Positions 43,863 to 55,274 of a stretch of 64,000 nt of DNA are shown in pieces. Position 1 is the stretch's first letter, and each line of letters opens with the position of its first letter. Position numbers and translations under genes: made by a program. Source of the stretch: Phytophthora sp. 'mugwort' (lineage: Eukaryota; Oomycota; Peronosporomycetes; Peronosporales; Peronosporaceae); the NCBI GenBank assembly GCA_033558025.1, contig JAUCEF010000014.1, positions 1,302,001 through 1,366,000 on the forward strand, in the 5' to 3' direction. The notes beneath the pieces were generated by a model. That model did not search any database. It saw nothing but the letters and a program-made list of their open reading frames with translations, and was not told the DNA's origin.

Positions 43863-45460
43863 TGGGTTTTGGTCGCAGTTGCGCTAATCGAACACTGCGG
43901 GGTTGGTGGGATTTTGAAAACCAAAGGGTTAGATCCGATATGTTTACGCTGTCAGCTATGATTATGCAGATCACATTGGTGGTAGGGAATGTATGTTGCG
44001 TGTACATGTTCAGTTCCCCCTCGCCACTTTAGTAGCTGTGCAAACTAATAATTCATCAAACCTAATACGTTGTGTCCACCGACTTTGCTCTATGGTTGTT
44101 TGTAAGCACAGTTCCTGCTCTGATTTAGCTAATAAGTTGTTGTACATAATACGAAAAGCTTCCACCGATTGTATCAAATTGACGAGGTGGACCTGTATCT
44201 GCAGCCGCGACAAAAAAAAATCCACTATTTCAAGTCGGTTGTTAGAGCCAGAAATCTGTGAGTGGCCATGCCTACCCCTTCACTGATCAAGGCATCGTTT
44301 GCGAGTGGCCTCTGTACTGTACTACGCCACTCAATGGGAAAAGCATACTACACTCTACTGGGCTGGACAAACGCCGTTTTCCGGCAACAAGGGGTGGACG
44401 CTGCAGGCAGTGCCGGAGGCTTCTGGCAAACCGGGATGCGGCAAATGAGGTCATAGTCGGCAGAGAGCTACGACAAGGGGATACGGCGGCCCGCGGCGCC
44501 AAAATACACGCATGTCTCGACATTTTGAATACCCCACCGAGAGCGTCACCTACCAAACAAGTGACCAGCCAGGAGCTGTCACCGGGTACAAGGACACCAG
44601 CACTGCTTACATGGCTGAGCAAAATATCAGAAATCTTGCCGCTAATACAACCTAGTCAATATAATCTCTGAGTCTTTCTCTCTCTACTGGGCTGGACATA
44701 TAATGGCTCGGCGCTCGGCCCGTTTGTGTTAGATGCCGCCCACGCTTCTGTGTGCTTCCCGCATTGGGTTGCTATTTTCTGGTCATACGAGTCAGGTTCT
44801 CCCAATAAATGCTGCAAACTTGCGTCTTCTATCGAGCAGTTCCAGCTTTGATGAACATTTGCTGCTAATTGACAACCATGGTTCGATCTGGACAGAAAGT
44901 TACTTTCATTTCGATACTGCGTTGGAGCATATCACCGAGTTATTATCAACTTGAGCAAGTGAGTTTGATACGCACACGCTGATAATAATTTCACAGTCAC
45001 CCACTGCCTTCGGGTAGGAAGTGAATGACTGTGAAACATGTTCTCCAGTTCCTCCAATGAGGACATCAATGCTACGTCCCTACCAGAAGTTCGAACTCAC
45101 CTCAATAGCCTAAGTTTTTAAGCAGTCGTCGCACAGATGTGTTCACGATTACTTGCTTCTTCAAATACAAACCCAACCCGCTTGGCTTGTTCCTCGCGTA
45201 GTTGCCCATGAAAATTTCACGATTGCAGAACGATGCCAGTCGGTCTTTTGCTAGTAACAGCATGACTTTATCCTGACGAACTGAGAGCGAAGAGAAAGAA
45301 GATTGTTCGTTGAAGTATCAGCGTCGAAAGAATAAAAAGGGCCTGCTATTGGTACGCGATCAGTGACTAATTCAGTCACAATAGTAGAGGCAGAACTGGA
45401 GCGACCGTAGGACATCAAGATTGCCGACGACCGGGCGCTTACAAACTCGTCTACGTCAGG
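43863..45460. other. Intergenic, no gene recognised
   Basis: This stretch between the divergent genes G and H contains frames such as 44258-44671 (+) without recognisable motifs. A 17-bp direct repeat CTCTACTGGGCTGGACA occurs at 44353-44369 and 44682-44698. The fragments look like old, unclassifiable repeats. Confidence 0.5.
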
Positions 45461-45556
45461 ACATTTCCATGATTGTTTTCTGAACTCAGGCTGTTGTCAC
45501 TCAGGCTGTTGTCACCGTGACAACAGCCTGAGTTCAGAAAACAATCATGGAAATGT
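45461..45556. repeat. Perfect 40-bp inverted repeat
   Basis: Arms 45461-45500 and 45517-45556 are exact reverse complements. The 16-bp spacer itself starts with a 15-bp direct copy (TCAGGCTGTTGTCAC) of the inner end of the left arm. It lies about 380 bp upstream of the start of gene H. Confidence 0.97.
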
Positions 45557-45933
45557 GACAATGTCACCAGGGCTTGTGCCACTTGCAACGGTGTCGCTTG
45601 GATGTCGTAAGTCGAGGAAACCCAACTCGTCATTTTTCTGTTATTCTTCGCCGTAGATTACGTTTCTAGATTCTAGAAGCTTATATGGTACATACCATAG
45701 ACATCTCCGTGGTAGTCACCATAAATTGTGGCCATTACGAAGATTCTAGAATCAGCTGACCCCCACTTCTGTTAATATGATATACTTACTACCTCTGCTC
45801 GGAAAATAGTAAGTATACACATGTATACTGTAGCTATTCCTTCGAGACGGGTCAGGGTATGCGTCATTGATCAGACCAGTTCTGAAGGAACGAGAGCTTC
45901 CATTTAGCGTATAGCACATCAAAAGACGACACA

Positions 45934-47209
45934 ATGAGCAGCATCCTGGTGACCGACGCCGACGAGTCCGCAACGCTCCAGGCGACACTGGCCTTCCTCG
46001 ACGCGTGGGGACCAGCAACCACGGACAGCAGTGTGTACACCTCCACCTCCAGTCCACATGCTCCCACGCGTTGCCTCACACCGCAACAGAAGCAGCAACA
46101 GGACCATCATTCTCTCCTCCCTAAGCGCAGGACGCCAAGGCGCAAATACCCCAACAGCTCTTCGACTGTGTTGCAGCGCCGCAAGAAGGCGGAAATTCTG
46201 GCGTTGAGGACTCAAGTGGAGCAACTTGAGGGGCAACTAGTACAACTTAGACAGGTTCCAGGGGTCAAATCCGCCCTCGAAGAGGCTGACGACGCGCTCA
46301 TACCAAGGAGCTGGGCCCAGCAGGCTGCTGTCCAGTACCGAGACAGGCTGCGCGCGGAGAAGACCAACGTGAAGTTAAAAAACATCATGGCCAATCAGAT
46401 TAAAGTCAGCGAGGCGCTGAGGACCGTGCTGCAGAAGGCGTCTGCGATGAAAGGCATGGATTTCCTGCACCCGGATCCCTGTAGACCATTGGCTAATGAT
46501 CTGTTCGAGATGGAGCTGCTGGAGCAGAGGGTGGAGAGTCTGTTCTTGGACGCTGATGCAATGTTCAATCCCGATAGGATGAACTCGATCAGTGTGGAAG
46601 CGATAGTAAAGCAGAACCAAGCACTGGGGAAGACGATGGAGATCAAGTCTACGACGCCCATGCTGTGTCCGTTGAAGACGGCGAGCGATACGCTGTGGAA
46701 CTGGTTCAGTATGAACAAGGTTTGCTAGTTTACAGGCATTCTCATTCTCTGAATGGCCAAGGGACTGACTTTTTTGTGCTCTTATTTAGCCCTTACGGAA
46801 GCGGCCGAACACTCTTGAGCGGATGTATACGCTACTGCTGGAAAGTCAAATCGGCATACTGGAGTTCAGGAAACAGAACTTTGTGCGGAGATACGAGGAG
46901 ACCGACCGTGTTGTCATTGTTTGGGCCGACGTCTTGAGCTTGCCCAAATACAAGTTGCAGTTTCGCAATCAAGCGTGGCTGTTCATCACGCCGTCATCTG
47001 ATGCCCCCAAGGACGCCTCAGTCCTTCGCACGTTTCAGCAGGTCTTTATGGACTATGATGAAAGTCGTCCGGTGGAAGGGGCGTCTTTTGCCAAAGAGTT
47101 TGCCTTCCAGGAACTGAGCAAGTTGTACCGTCGTTTCCTACAAGGACAGCAAAACGTGATGATGGAAGAGACTTGGTCCCCAGCAGTGACGCCCGGAGTT
47201 ACTGTGTAG
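45934..47209 (+). CDS. M96-like family protein H, 401 aa, one intron
   Basis: Exon 1 (45934-46719, 262 codons) covers what are exons 1 and 2 in the other members; exon 2 is 46790-47209, with a 70-bp phase-0 intron (donor GTTTGC, acceptor TTTAG). The product is 401 residues: TLQATLAFLDAWG opening, basic KRRTPRRKYPNSSSTVLQRR with coiled coil ILALRTQVEQLEGQLVQLRQ, QYRDRLRAEKTNVKLK, then MLCPLKTASDTLWNWF and FVRRYEETDRVVIVWADVLS. The first family intron is absent: reading runs straight through KASAMKGMDFLHPDP. The donor of the remaining intron is weaker than in the other members. Confidence 0.85.
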
Positions 47210-47793
47210 GGTATTCCAGCTCTTGAGTTAACAAAAAATACATTACACTTTAAGGCTAGTAAGCAACCTACCTAGCTACCCTACTTGGCTATTTGAGATC
47301 GATTTGGGTCATGTAGACACAAAACTTGGGTACGAAGTATCCAATTGGTCTCCAAAAAAGGTCCATTTTCTCGAAAGTGGATACCCCGAAAGACCCATTT
47401 TAGTGTCCAGGAGGAAACTGGTGGACGTCCCGAGACGTCTCTGGGCCGAGTTGGACATTTGCAGGACCTTACCGATGGGGTCTATACAAAAACCAAGTAT
47501 AACCCGATGGACCAGGTGGTGGTGATCCCAGCTCTTGAGTGAGCTGTCAGCGTGAGGCTTATTGATTGCTAACGTTTAATGCCTAGGCGAACAAGTTGAA
47601 GGTGAATATATTACGAAAGAGTATCTGCACTCATGAACCGAGAGTACTTCGAAGTAGGTCTGAGCTGACTAGTATTTGTTTTGCGAGGTGATGTATGACA
47701 TTGGATCGACCAATCCCAGAAAGCGTATTTAGGGGCAAGATAAAATCGGAAATCTAAAACTTACATATATACACGACTAAATTTTAGATTCAC
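47210..47793. other. 3' flank of gene H, no gene recognised
   Basis: No coding motif was seen. Confidence 0.55.
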
Positions 47794-47882
47794 TTTTTGT
47801 CATTTATCACGTACTAGTTAGTAGCGATGAGCGATATGGGAGACAACCCTCCCATAATAGTACGTGATAAATGATGAAAAAA
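47794..47882. repeat. Inverted repeat with nested hairpin
   Basis: GTCATTTATCACGTACTA on the left pairs with TAGTACGTGATAAATGATG on the right (47858 onward), extended by T and A runs. Between the arms a second palindrome, TATGGGAG (47835-47842) and CTCCCATA (47849-47856), forms an inner hairpin. This is the architecture of a tiny foldback element. Confidence 0.85.
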
Positions 47883-48046
47883 TGCCAAATTGCCGATTTT
47901 TCAACAGCAAGTTCCGATTAAGTAACTTATCAATCTTGCACTACCAAAAGAGATAATTTATGAGGACAACAAACTAATCTGATATGCTCCTGCTTTCTTA
48001 ATCTCAGCTTCTTGTGGTACTCGAATAGCTGCGTTGACAGGAAACA

Positions 48047-49640
48047 TCAATGGCTAGGTGATTTCCAGTCTCCGGTCTGATCACATCCAGGCCACGCAGG
48101 AGAGTTTGTGCTGCCAGTTTGAGCTCCTTTTCCGTGGTACGGGCAAAATGGGAACCTCTTCTTGATCACTCTCGCCACAGTCGCTGATAGTGGGTTCAAC
48201 GCACGTCTCCACGACTGTGTCGCCGGAGTACTCGTAGTGCACAATGTTCTCGTCTGGTGGGCACATGATGTCGTCTATAGAGACTTTCGAAGACAGCCGC
48301 AGCAGAACCACGCCCTGTTGGATGTCTGCTATGGCATCTCGCTCCTCCATCTGAACAGCACGGTGGTATGGTCGCGCAATCGCGCTGTGGTCAGCGGAGA
48401 AGCCACAATGTCGCCAACAGTTCACGACAGCTCTGCCGTCACTTCGTCCCAGGCCTGGGTTACACAACGTATAGCGGCCAGTTGGTCAGCTTTAGACCAG
48501 TCTTGTTGTTCCTCGTCAGCTAACTTGGCAGCGTTGCAGCATGTAGACGGCAGTACCGGGCTTTAAATATCGAATGATACCCGCATTCAATGGCTGCAGT
48601 CTTGATGTAGTGTTCGTAGATAACAAACACCAGCTTCACATTTGATTGGTGAACCACGCAATGTGAAGAGGCACTGTCGATCAGAAGTACGATTTGTTTT
48701 CATTGCGCAGCATCACCTCGTTTATGTTGGACGTCCAGTAGCGAAATAGGACGCCTGCCATCCATGCAGACCCATTGTTGTAGTAATGCTGAAAGCCCAA
48801 TTGAGCTGCAGGTTTCTTGCGGAACACACGAGGACGTCTCGCCATATCAATAATAACGGGCTCAAGCTTTTCCGCTCAACTCATTATGACGGCATGCCCA
48901 ACCGTAATGCGTGTCTTTTCTGTTTACTCCCCCGAATGCGTCGTTTAACCAGGCCAATGGTCTTATGAGGTCGGCGCCGATAAAAGAGGGCCGTCTCATC
49001 GACGTGAAAACATCAACCAGGTCGTACCGGCTGATAACCTCTAGCAAGGCTGGCATACTCTGTATCTCTCCCTCTATATCTAGCGAAGCAGCCTCACCGT
49101 GTATCGTGATCCCGTTGAAGCCGTGCCGGGCTTTAAAGGCAGCAAACCATCCGTTCAAAATCGAGGTTCTTGTGCTCCACTAGACGCCGGGGTCGCTTGC
49201 TGAAGCGCACTGAAAAGCATGCGGGTATTTTTATTGAATGATGCAGTCGGTGATGGGAACGCTGCTTGCGTGCTGGGCAAGGACCCAAAGCCGTAGTGCA
49301 TCGTCGAAGGCCGGGTACTCGCCGTGTGACGAGTCTTCCGGGCGTCTGGTACTTACGGATCATAGAGACGTCTTGGACGCCTGAGGATGTTTGATATAGT
49401 CGCTTGCGCTGGGGCCTTGGGCAGACTGAATTTCTGCCGACACCATTTCGCAAGATCGCTTTGGGTCATCTTTTCCGCGCGGATGCTCTTGTCGATCAGC
49501 ATTCTCTTCCTGCATCGTGTTTCCTTGACGGAGAGTCTTAGTCTTGCTCGGCATGGTCTGTTGGTACTGTAGCGGGAGTTGGTGGCAGGAAGCGGGGAAA
49601 TCGTAAATGCGAGCACTGTTATGTGCTCTTTTCTCCATCA
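48047..49640 (-). mobile_element. pogo/Tigger-like (CENP-B type) transposase, degenerate
   Basis: Read 5' to 3' on the minus strand there is an N-terminal CENP-B/psq helix-turn-helix (MTQSDLAKWCRQKFSLPKAP then ATISNILRRPRRLYD, about 49480-49370). A Tc5-type DNA-binding segment follows (WFAAFKARHGFNGITIHGEA, about 49150-49090). DDE_1 catalytic motifs are visible in shifted frames: VDETALFYRRRPHKT near 48990 and VLLIDSASSHCV near 48690. A pogo-like LNAGIIRYFKARY near 48575 and an acidic C-terminal tail ending about 48047 come last. Several frameshifts and stops are present. Terminal inverted repeats and TA target sites were not established. Confidence 0.75.
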
Positions 49641-51842
49641 CCACTGTCGCGAGTCGTCCCGGTGTAGGACAGTCGACGCTGGATAGAAGTAGTACACGCT
49701 TATAGGGAAGAAATAAGCAACAAACAGTAAGAATGGTGACATTCTGTGGCATGTCGCCCGTCAAAGAGGACAGCAGCGAGGACCACGGCGGGGAGCGACG
49801 ACGAGGACGAACGAGGTGCTAGAATCAGCAGCGCGGACGCGAAGGACAGTTAAGCAGGACGGGCTGACGTGAAGCAGGCCGACCCGCTGGCGTCTCTTAC
49901 TCTTCTAGCCCGTCCGCTAGAAGATCGTGCGCACCCGAATAGCCACAGCGGGATGGATGGAAGCGACCAAGTGATGACCAAGGACAGCTAGGACGATGCG
50001 GCAGACGCGATCTTTGAACGGACGGACGCGAGAGACGGCGAACCGTCGCTCGACGGCAAACCGGAAGTGCCTCCGCAGAGCAGAGACGCATAAGTAAGAT
50101 AGTGGAGGCAGGCAGCGACATTAAGAACGGAGAACACGAAGATAGACGCCACCGGTTTGGTGGAGCGGCTTACAGTGAACGCAGCTTCAGTAACCAATTG
50201 TAGCCTGTTGAAGGAGTCGAGAAGCATCGAAGAGGAAGGCACGGGTCGCGGGCGTAGCAGTCGTGAGTGTGCAGGAGATGGGTATCTACAGCCCCGTGTG
50301 GTCGTAACCATACCCAGCCGAAGCAATCATGGAGCACTAGCAGGCCCCGAGAGGTAGATTATCCCTCGGTATCGTAGCCCACGCCGCAGTGCTCCACGCG
50401 ACCAGAGATCTCCGACTCGCTACCCACAGCATAGTTGCGCAAGGAACGCAGTTGCCAGGCGTCGTAAAATATTTCGTGTTAGGGTAGTATATATATCAGA
50501 GCAATTGGCAGTTGTAGCCAACGGAACACCACCGCCTGATCAGGGTAGGACCGCCGCGCTGACGAACGCTGTAACCATTGAGGAGTGGCAGCTTACTAAA
50601 CTAATAAAGTCGAATATAAAACTCAACTTGTTATTCACCGGGTAAATTCACGACTCACTAATTCAAACCTGGGCAGTGTGGGCCTCGCTCTTTCAATCGA
50701 GAGCCCGCACGCCATCCGTCAGGGCATGGTCCGCCCATCTCCACCCCACGGGTCAGGCACTTGTCACCCCTCCGACCGTTCCGTGCACACAGACCTGTCT
50801 GTCGTCAACAGTAGCCTCTATGACCTCCGTCTTCGCCGCTCGGCCGCTACTTGGCAAATGACCCACAGTCCCTTTCAACCAGAGAACAGGGACTAGGCAC
50901 AGACCATTACTCAACCCGACACGGTCTGACAGTATAATGAAGGTAGGTGTAGGCCAGACCCGACTCGCTTACCCGTAGAGCACATCTCCGACCAATGGGT
51001 GTCAACCAGTTCTTCAATCGTGGACCGTCGCGCAAGCCGTGGCCCAGACCGACCCAGACGGTATCCTCCGGCTGGACTCGGGACACCATAAATGAATGGC
51101 ACTTTTCGTGCAACCTCTACCTAACCTCCACCTCTCTAACAAATGATAATATCTCAAACATGATATTTGATAGCATGTTGTCGCGCTCCCTTGAAAATGA
51201 CTTGTGGGAGGGATGCCTGTATAACGTGCTAACCCGATATTATATACTACAACTTAGTCGTATATATATATGCTTGATCCTAAATTGACCGTTCCAGATA
51301 TTACTGCAGTAATATGTATTGGATACTAGTTTATTAGGGGTCATAATTGAGAAATGGCAGTGACTTGACGCCTTACCAAATATCACCCAGTCAGATATCA
51401 GATAAACGGCTATTTCGACTGACAATGACTCTGCAACTTAAACCCGCATCTCCGTCGACAGCCATGCGCCGTGTCTCCCATTCACCCGCAGCTCATTGCG
51501 GACCTCATCATCTGCATAGCGGACTACCAACACTTTATCTAGCTCGATAGTATGTTAAAAATATACGGAGAGCTATCCTAGGAGTCTCTTTTTGATATGG
51601 TGGAAGAGCTGTGGGTGAATCCGCCGATCGATGATTTCGCGGAGGTGTGGAGCTGGTTTAGGCCAACAGATACTTTATAGCTACTTCCTGAAGAGCTACC
51701 GACAACTTACGGGGTTTTCAAAAGCTTCGTTTTACGTTATGCTCTCCGAAACTGAATTACATCCCGCCTGCTGAACAACCGCAAGCCGACGTCACACTGT
51801 AACTTTCTGCTGCTTTGGGCTGCCTCGGAAACTACGGGAACG
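49641..51842. other. No gene recognised; possible solo LTR near 50478-50650
   Basis: No recognisable protein motif on either strand. Within it, TGTTAGGGTAGTATATATAT (from 50478) begins a segment with a TATA-like run, an AATAAA-like signal (CTAATAAAGTCG, about 50600) and an end near GTTATTCACC. This resembles a solo LTR but no second copy is present in the window to confirm it. Confidence 0.35.
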
Positions 51843-52430
51843 GTGTCTCGCTTGGAAGAAACACATGTGATGGGGGTCGGCAATAGGAGATGTGTTCGGC
51901 ACGACGCGGGTTCGGAAGCCCTGACCGACTTCCCATCAAAGTACATCGTGCGGCCTAACCAGCGCAAAGCAATGTCAATGAGCATGGAAGCAGAATCATT
52001 TAAGGGCTGTGTGGAATTCATCGATAGAACAACATTTCCACTCTCCCGGAAGCCTATGGTGAGCGGCGAGTGCTACTCTGGTCGCAAACGTCGCTACGGC
52101 ACCAATGCCCAAATCGTGTGTGACGATCGTCGGCGCATCAGAGCGTATATGGTACCGAGTCTAGCTGGGGCAACACCGTGTACAAGAGAATGCATCTCGC
52201 CTGGGGCGCCAAGAGGCGACACTTTTTCCTTGGAGGGGGGGGGGTCTTCATTGACGATTCCGCTTACCCTGCTGATAGTTGCTGCAATACCGGGGTCCCT
52301 GGGTAGCGTGAAAGGCTCGGTCATCGAAGTGTTTAACTCATATATTGCCCACGTTTGCGTTGTCAGCGAGCCCAAACTTGAGTTGCTGGAGGGACATTGG
52401 CGTCTCCAAAGGAATTGTGGATCCAGCTGA
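51843..52430 (+). mobile_element. Harbinger-like (DDE_Tnp_4) transposase fragment
   Basis: A 195-codon frame contains GCVEFIDRTTFPLSRKP, GECYSGRKRRYGTNAQIVCD and RRRIRAYMVPSLAGA, the pattern of the Harbinger/PIF DDE_Tnp_4 domain around its first catalytic Asp. GSVKGSVIEVFNSYIAHVCV and LEGHWRLQRN near the end match the region of the catalytic Glu. A G-run (about 52236-52245) and loss of the segment containing the second Asp show internal damage. Terminal repeats were not seen. Confidence 0.7.
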
Positions 52431-53279
52431 ACAAGATAGGAGACATGGAAAGGGTTCTGCGCTGGTCATAGCATGAATTGTGTTGCACAACACGCTCCTC
52501 AGCCAAAATGACGACGGGATGAGTGATGATGGAAGCCCGACGACGATAGTGACGAACCAGAAGCGGAAGAGCGCGAGACACCAATACTGACGACGTACGA
52601 TGCGAGTATATTCCACGGCCGTCTTAAAAAAAAAGCTTTATTAAGGGAAATGAGAGAGGCAGAATCTCTGGTATCTGTAGTAGCTGATCGTGTGGCGATC
52701 TAACTCCGGTAAATGACGATGTCAGCAAGCGCACCTGACTTGCGTACTAGTGCTCGACATGTATTCCTGGTTTCTTGAGTTCAATTCCCTGCGTACGATG
52801 ATTATCCGACATTGAGTATAGAGGCGCAAAGCTATGATGCACTGTGGCATGTCTATATGTGTTGATGGAGTGTGGTCAGCACGTCAACTCTGCATTATCT
52901 TCAGGGGATCATCAAGAAATATCTACAGGCGTTTGCATGCAAGAAGGACTCCGGCGCGACTGATGACGAGGATCCATCTGGCCACACGGACGCCATGGAA
53001 GGAGAACGTATTCGACCAGCTGTAATTAAATTCGATCGTCTATCGTGAGATGTTATTAGGTATCCGAAATAAAGCAACCCGACGTGCTGATTAATGGCCA
53101 ATATCGTCACACCACGACCTTGGTCATTAATCGGCACGTCATCCCTCGATTGCATTGACGGTTTAGCATTTCGCGAGAAGTCCTCTAACGAGTCAACTTC
53201 GAGACCTCGCCGTCGCGGTTTGCGCGCACGGCTTCAGCTACCAGCGCAAGCACCTCACCAACGCGTATATCGAAAACAG
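52431..53279. other. No gene recognised
   Basis: Short frames only. Parts of 52900-53280 may be the eroded C-terminal end of the mariner-like element to the right. Confidence 0.45.
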
Positions 53280-54100
53280 CAGTGATTACTCGTTTTTTCT
53301 CGCCTCTACAAGCACGGGCTCGTAAGCGCAAGAAGTGCCAGCTACACAAATGGTTCGAAGACCCGTCAACGTTTTCAGTACTGCAACGCCTCCAGCGACT
53401 TCAACCAGCCCCAATCAAGGGCTTTGAAGTCCGAGTCTTGCGGTGGTTGGAAGGCGGACATGAACGGCAAGCCGCTCGCTGTTGCAGCCGTTTCCACTGC
53501 GGTCCGAACTGAGGCACTGTTGGGCAGGGCATTGGCCTGATGTATGATAACTACCTTCCCCTTCTCTGTACAAAAATATGTATGTGGTTGATACAACACA
53601 TAGTATTACCAGACAAACTTGCTTAATGGCGTGAAAAACATTCTGCGTTAACATGCGTCCGTCGATACATTTCGTCATCTCGAAGGGAATGCTGCCTGGA
53701 TCGCCCTTCCAGCTTTTGTGTGTGTGTTGCGGACGTCTCCGTCACAGGCTGAAGTCCAACCTTGCCGTCGAAGGCCATGTGCTGGTGGGGGTCATGCCGT
53801 ACCGTGCCACCACAAACCTTCGTGTGGTGGTTTCATTCTTGATGACGGCGTCGGGTAGTATCATCGCTCGCAAAATTGTACGTGTTGTGTTTGCAGTGCA
53901 GGCAAACAATTTTTCTCCAGCATGCACAAGATTTTGCATTTTAACAAATTGGTATTCGGGTTCACCTAACTGATAGAAGAGCATACGGATGACGTCTGCT
54001 CTGCTAGCGTCAAAGCATATGGTGCACGTGCAGCTGCAGCGAAGCTCGATTGGCGGGGGGGGGGGGGGGCGTACTTCGTTCATTCCAGAGTTTCAGTAGC
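53280..54100 (-). mobile_element. Tc1/mariner-type transposase, degenerate
   Basis: On the minus strand, about 53950-53800 reads MQNLVHAGEKLFACTANTT, the region around the first catalytic Asp of mariner-like transposases, where VHLDEKW is expected and the Asp is replaced by Gly. Further on (about 53575-53375) comes KVVIIHQANALPNSASVRTA and then FQPPQDSDFKALDWGWLKSL, matching the IHQDNAxPH and PxSPDxNxLDLGFF blocks with the second Asp also altered (HQANA). Stops and frame changes separate the parts. It is clearly dead; terminal repeats were not identified. Confidence 0.75.
54055..54069 (+). repeat. Poly-G run (about 15 G)
   Basis: Uninterrupted G tract just inside the N-terminal side of the mariner-like relic. 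Confidence 0.9.
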
Positions 54101-55057
54101 ATCGATTGATACTTGAAGATGCTTCTTGATCTCGGGTATCGTCCTTGTTGCCCTCATAGCTGGACACTGAATAAGCGTCCTTGTTCCCAGCTCCCTCATC
54201 TCTTATGTCAAAATGCTGAATCTAACCGCGTCCTCCCACCAGTTTGCCAATTCTGCTGCAACCTAGATTAATGCCTCTTACATACGCGCGTGTACTTAGA
54301 TACATCGCGCCAAGCACACGTTCCTGGTACGGCGTGAGCCCATTCGAGCCGTGTTCCGCACCTTGTTCAAGCTGCTGGGGTAGTCTGGTTGCCGGCGCGA
54401 TGTGCCCGATCCCCAACCATAAAAAAATAATGCATTTATCATCTACACGCTACCGGTGATGAAGTCTGGGGGGGGGGTATCCACCCGACGACTCGCGTTA
54501 CTTCATGCTACCGGGATTCGGGGAACTCTCTTTATAGCGGGGGCATAGACACAATTTTTGAATTCTAAACATCTAAGCAATAGAGCGTGTTGAGGACGTA
54601 CCATGGCGCCACCACAGCAGTGGAACTGGTAGTGGATTGATGTGGAAAATCTAGGAATGGAAGGCTGACACGTCCTCGGGAAATTCTGAACTTTGGTTCC
54701 CGAAGGAAATTGCAGAATGTACTGAGTCGGTATATCCTCCAAATCCTGAATCTGCACTGAAAATTCAGGTATGATACTGTGTATTTTACGTGGATATTGA
54801 GTTTGGTGTTCCAAATATAACATATTGCTGAGACGATGCATAAGCTGCGCGAGACGTCTTGAATATGACGAGCTATTCAAACATGGTTCGGTTCAACTGC
54901 TTTGGGTCCCTAGTAGCCGCTATCGACTTTACAGTTTCATCGCGCCGACTGAACTGCACTATTCGTCTATTGTCCCACTTCCTAATAATATATGGCGTTT
55001 AGGCAATACGATCGAGTCTGGATGCTAGAAAAGAAAACATATGCAATTTTTCTAAGC
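54101..55057. other. No gene recognised
   Basis: Frames on both strands carry no recognisable motif; it is the left flank of the Gypsy element. Confidence 0.5.
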
Positions 55058-55062
55058 TACAA

Positions 55063-55255
55063 TGTATGCGGATGGCTATAAAAGTAGCCACTAGGATATG
55101 GATCTTGAGGAGTATAGAATTAGAATAGTGAAACTAATACTAAGCAGACGTACGGTGGTTGAGGGGGCCACGTGGCCTCCATCCGCCCGAACTGCAGGGG
55201 ACGAGTCACTCTGAGTCTAACCGCCCTCCCCCACTCACACCCGCTTTAAGATATA
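55063..55255 (+). repeat. Left LTR of chromodomain Gypsy element
   Basis: 193-bp terminal repeat with TATA box at about 55074-55087; followed by the primer-binding site. Confidence 0.85.
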
Positions 55256-55274
55256 CTGGTATCACGTGTTGGTC

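Noticed and set aside
45461..45556. Palindrome considered as a CRISPR repeat or rho-independent terminator
   Set aside because: Single locus, no spacer array, and eukaryotic context; treated as an inverted duplication.
50676..51113. Overlapping frames on both strands considered as a small gene
   Set aside because: No frame has recognisable motifs and all are similar in length, as expected of GC-rich non-coding DNA.
52700..52800. tRNA-like segment with a GAGTTCAATTCC B-box-like sequence and a short stem
   Set aside because: No A box at the right distance and no closed acceptor stem, so neither a tRNA nor a convincing tRNA-derived SINE.
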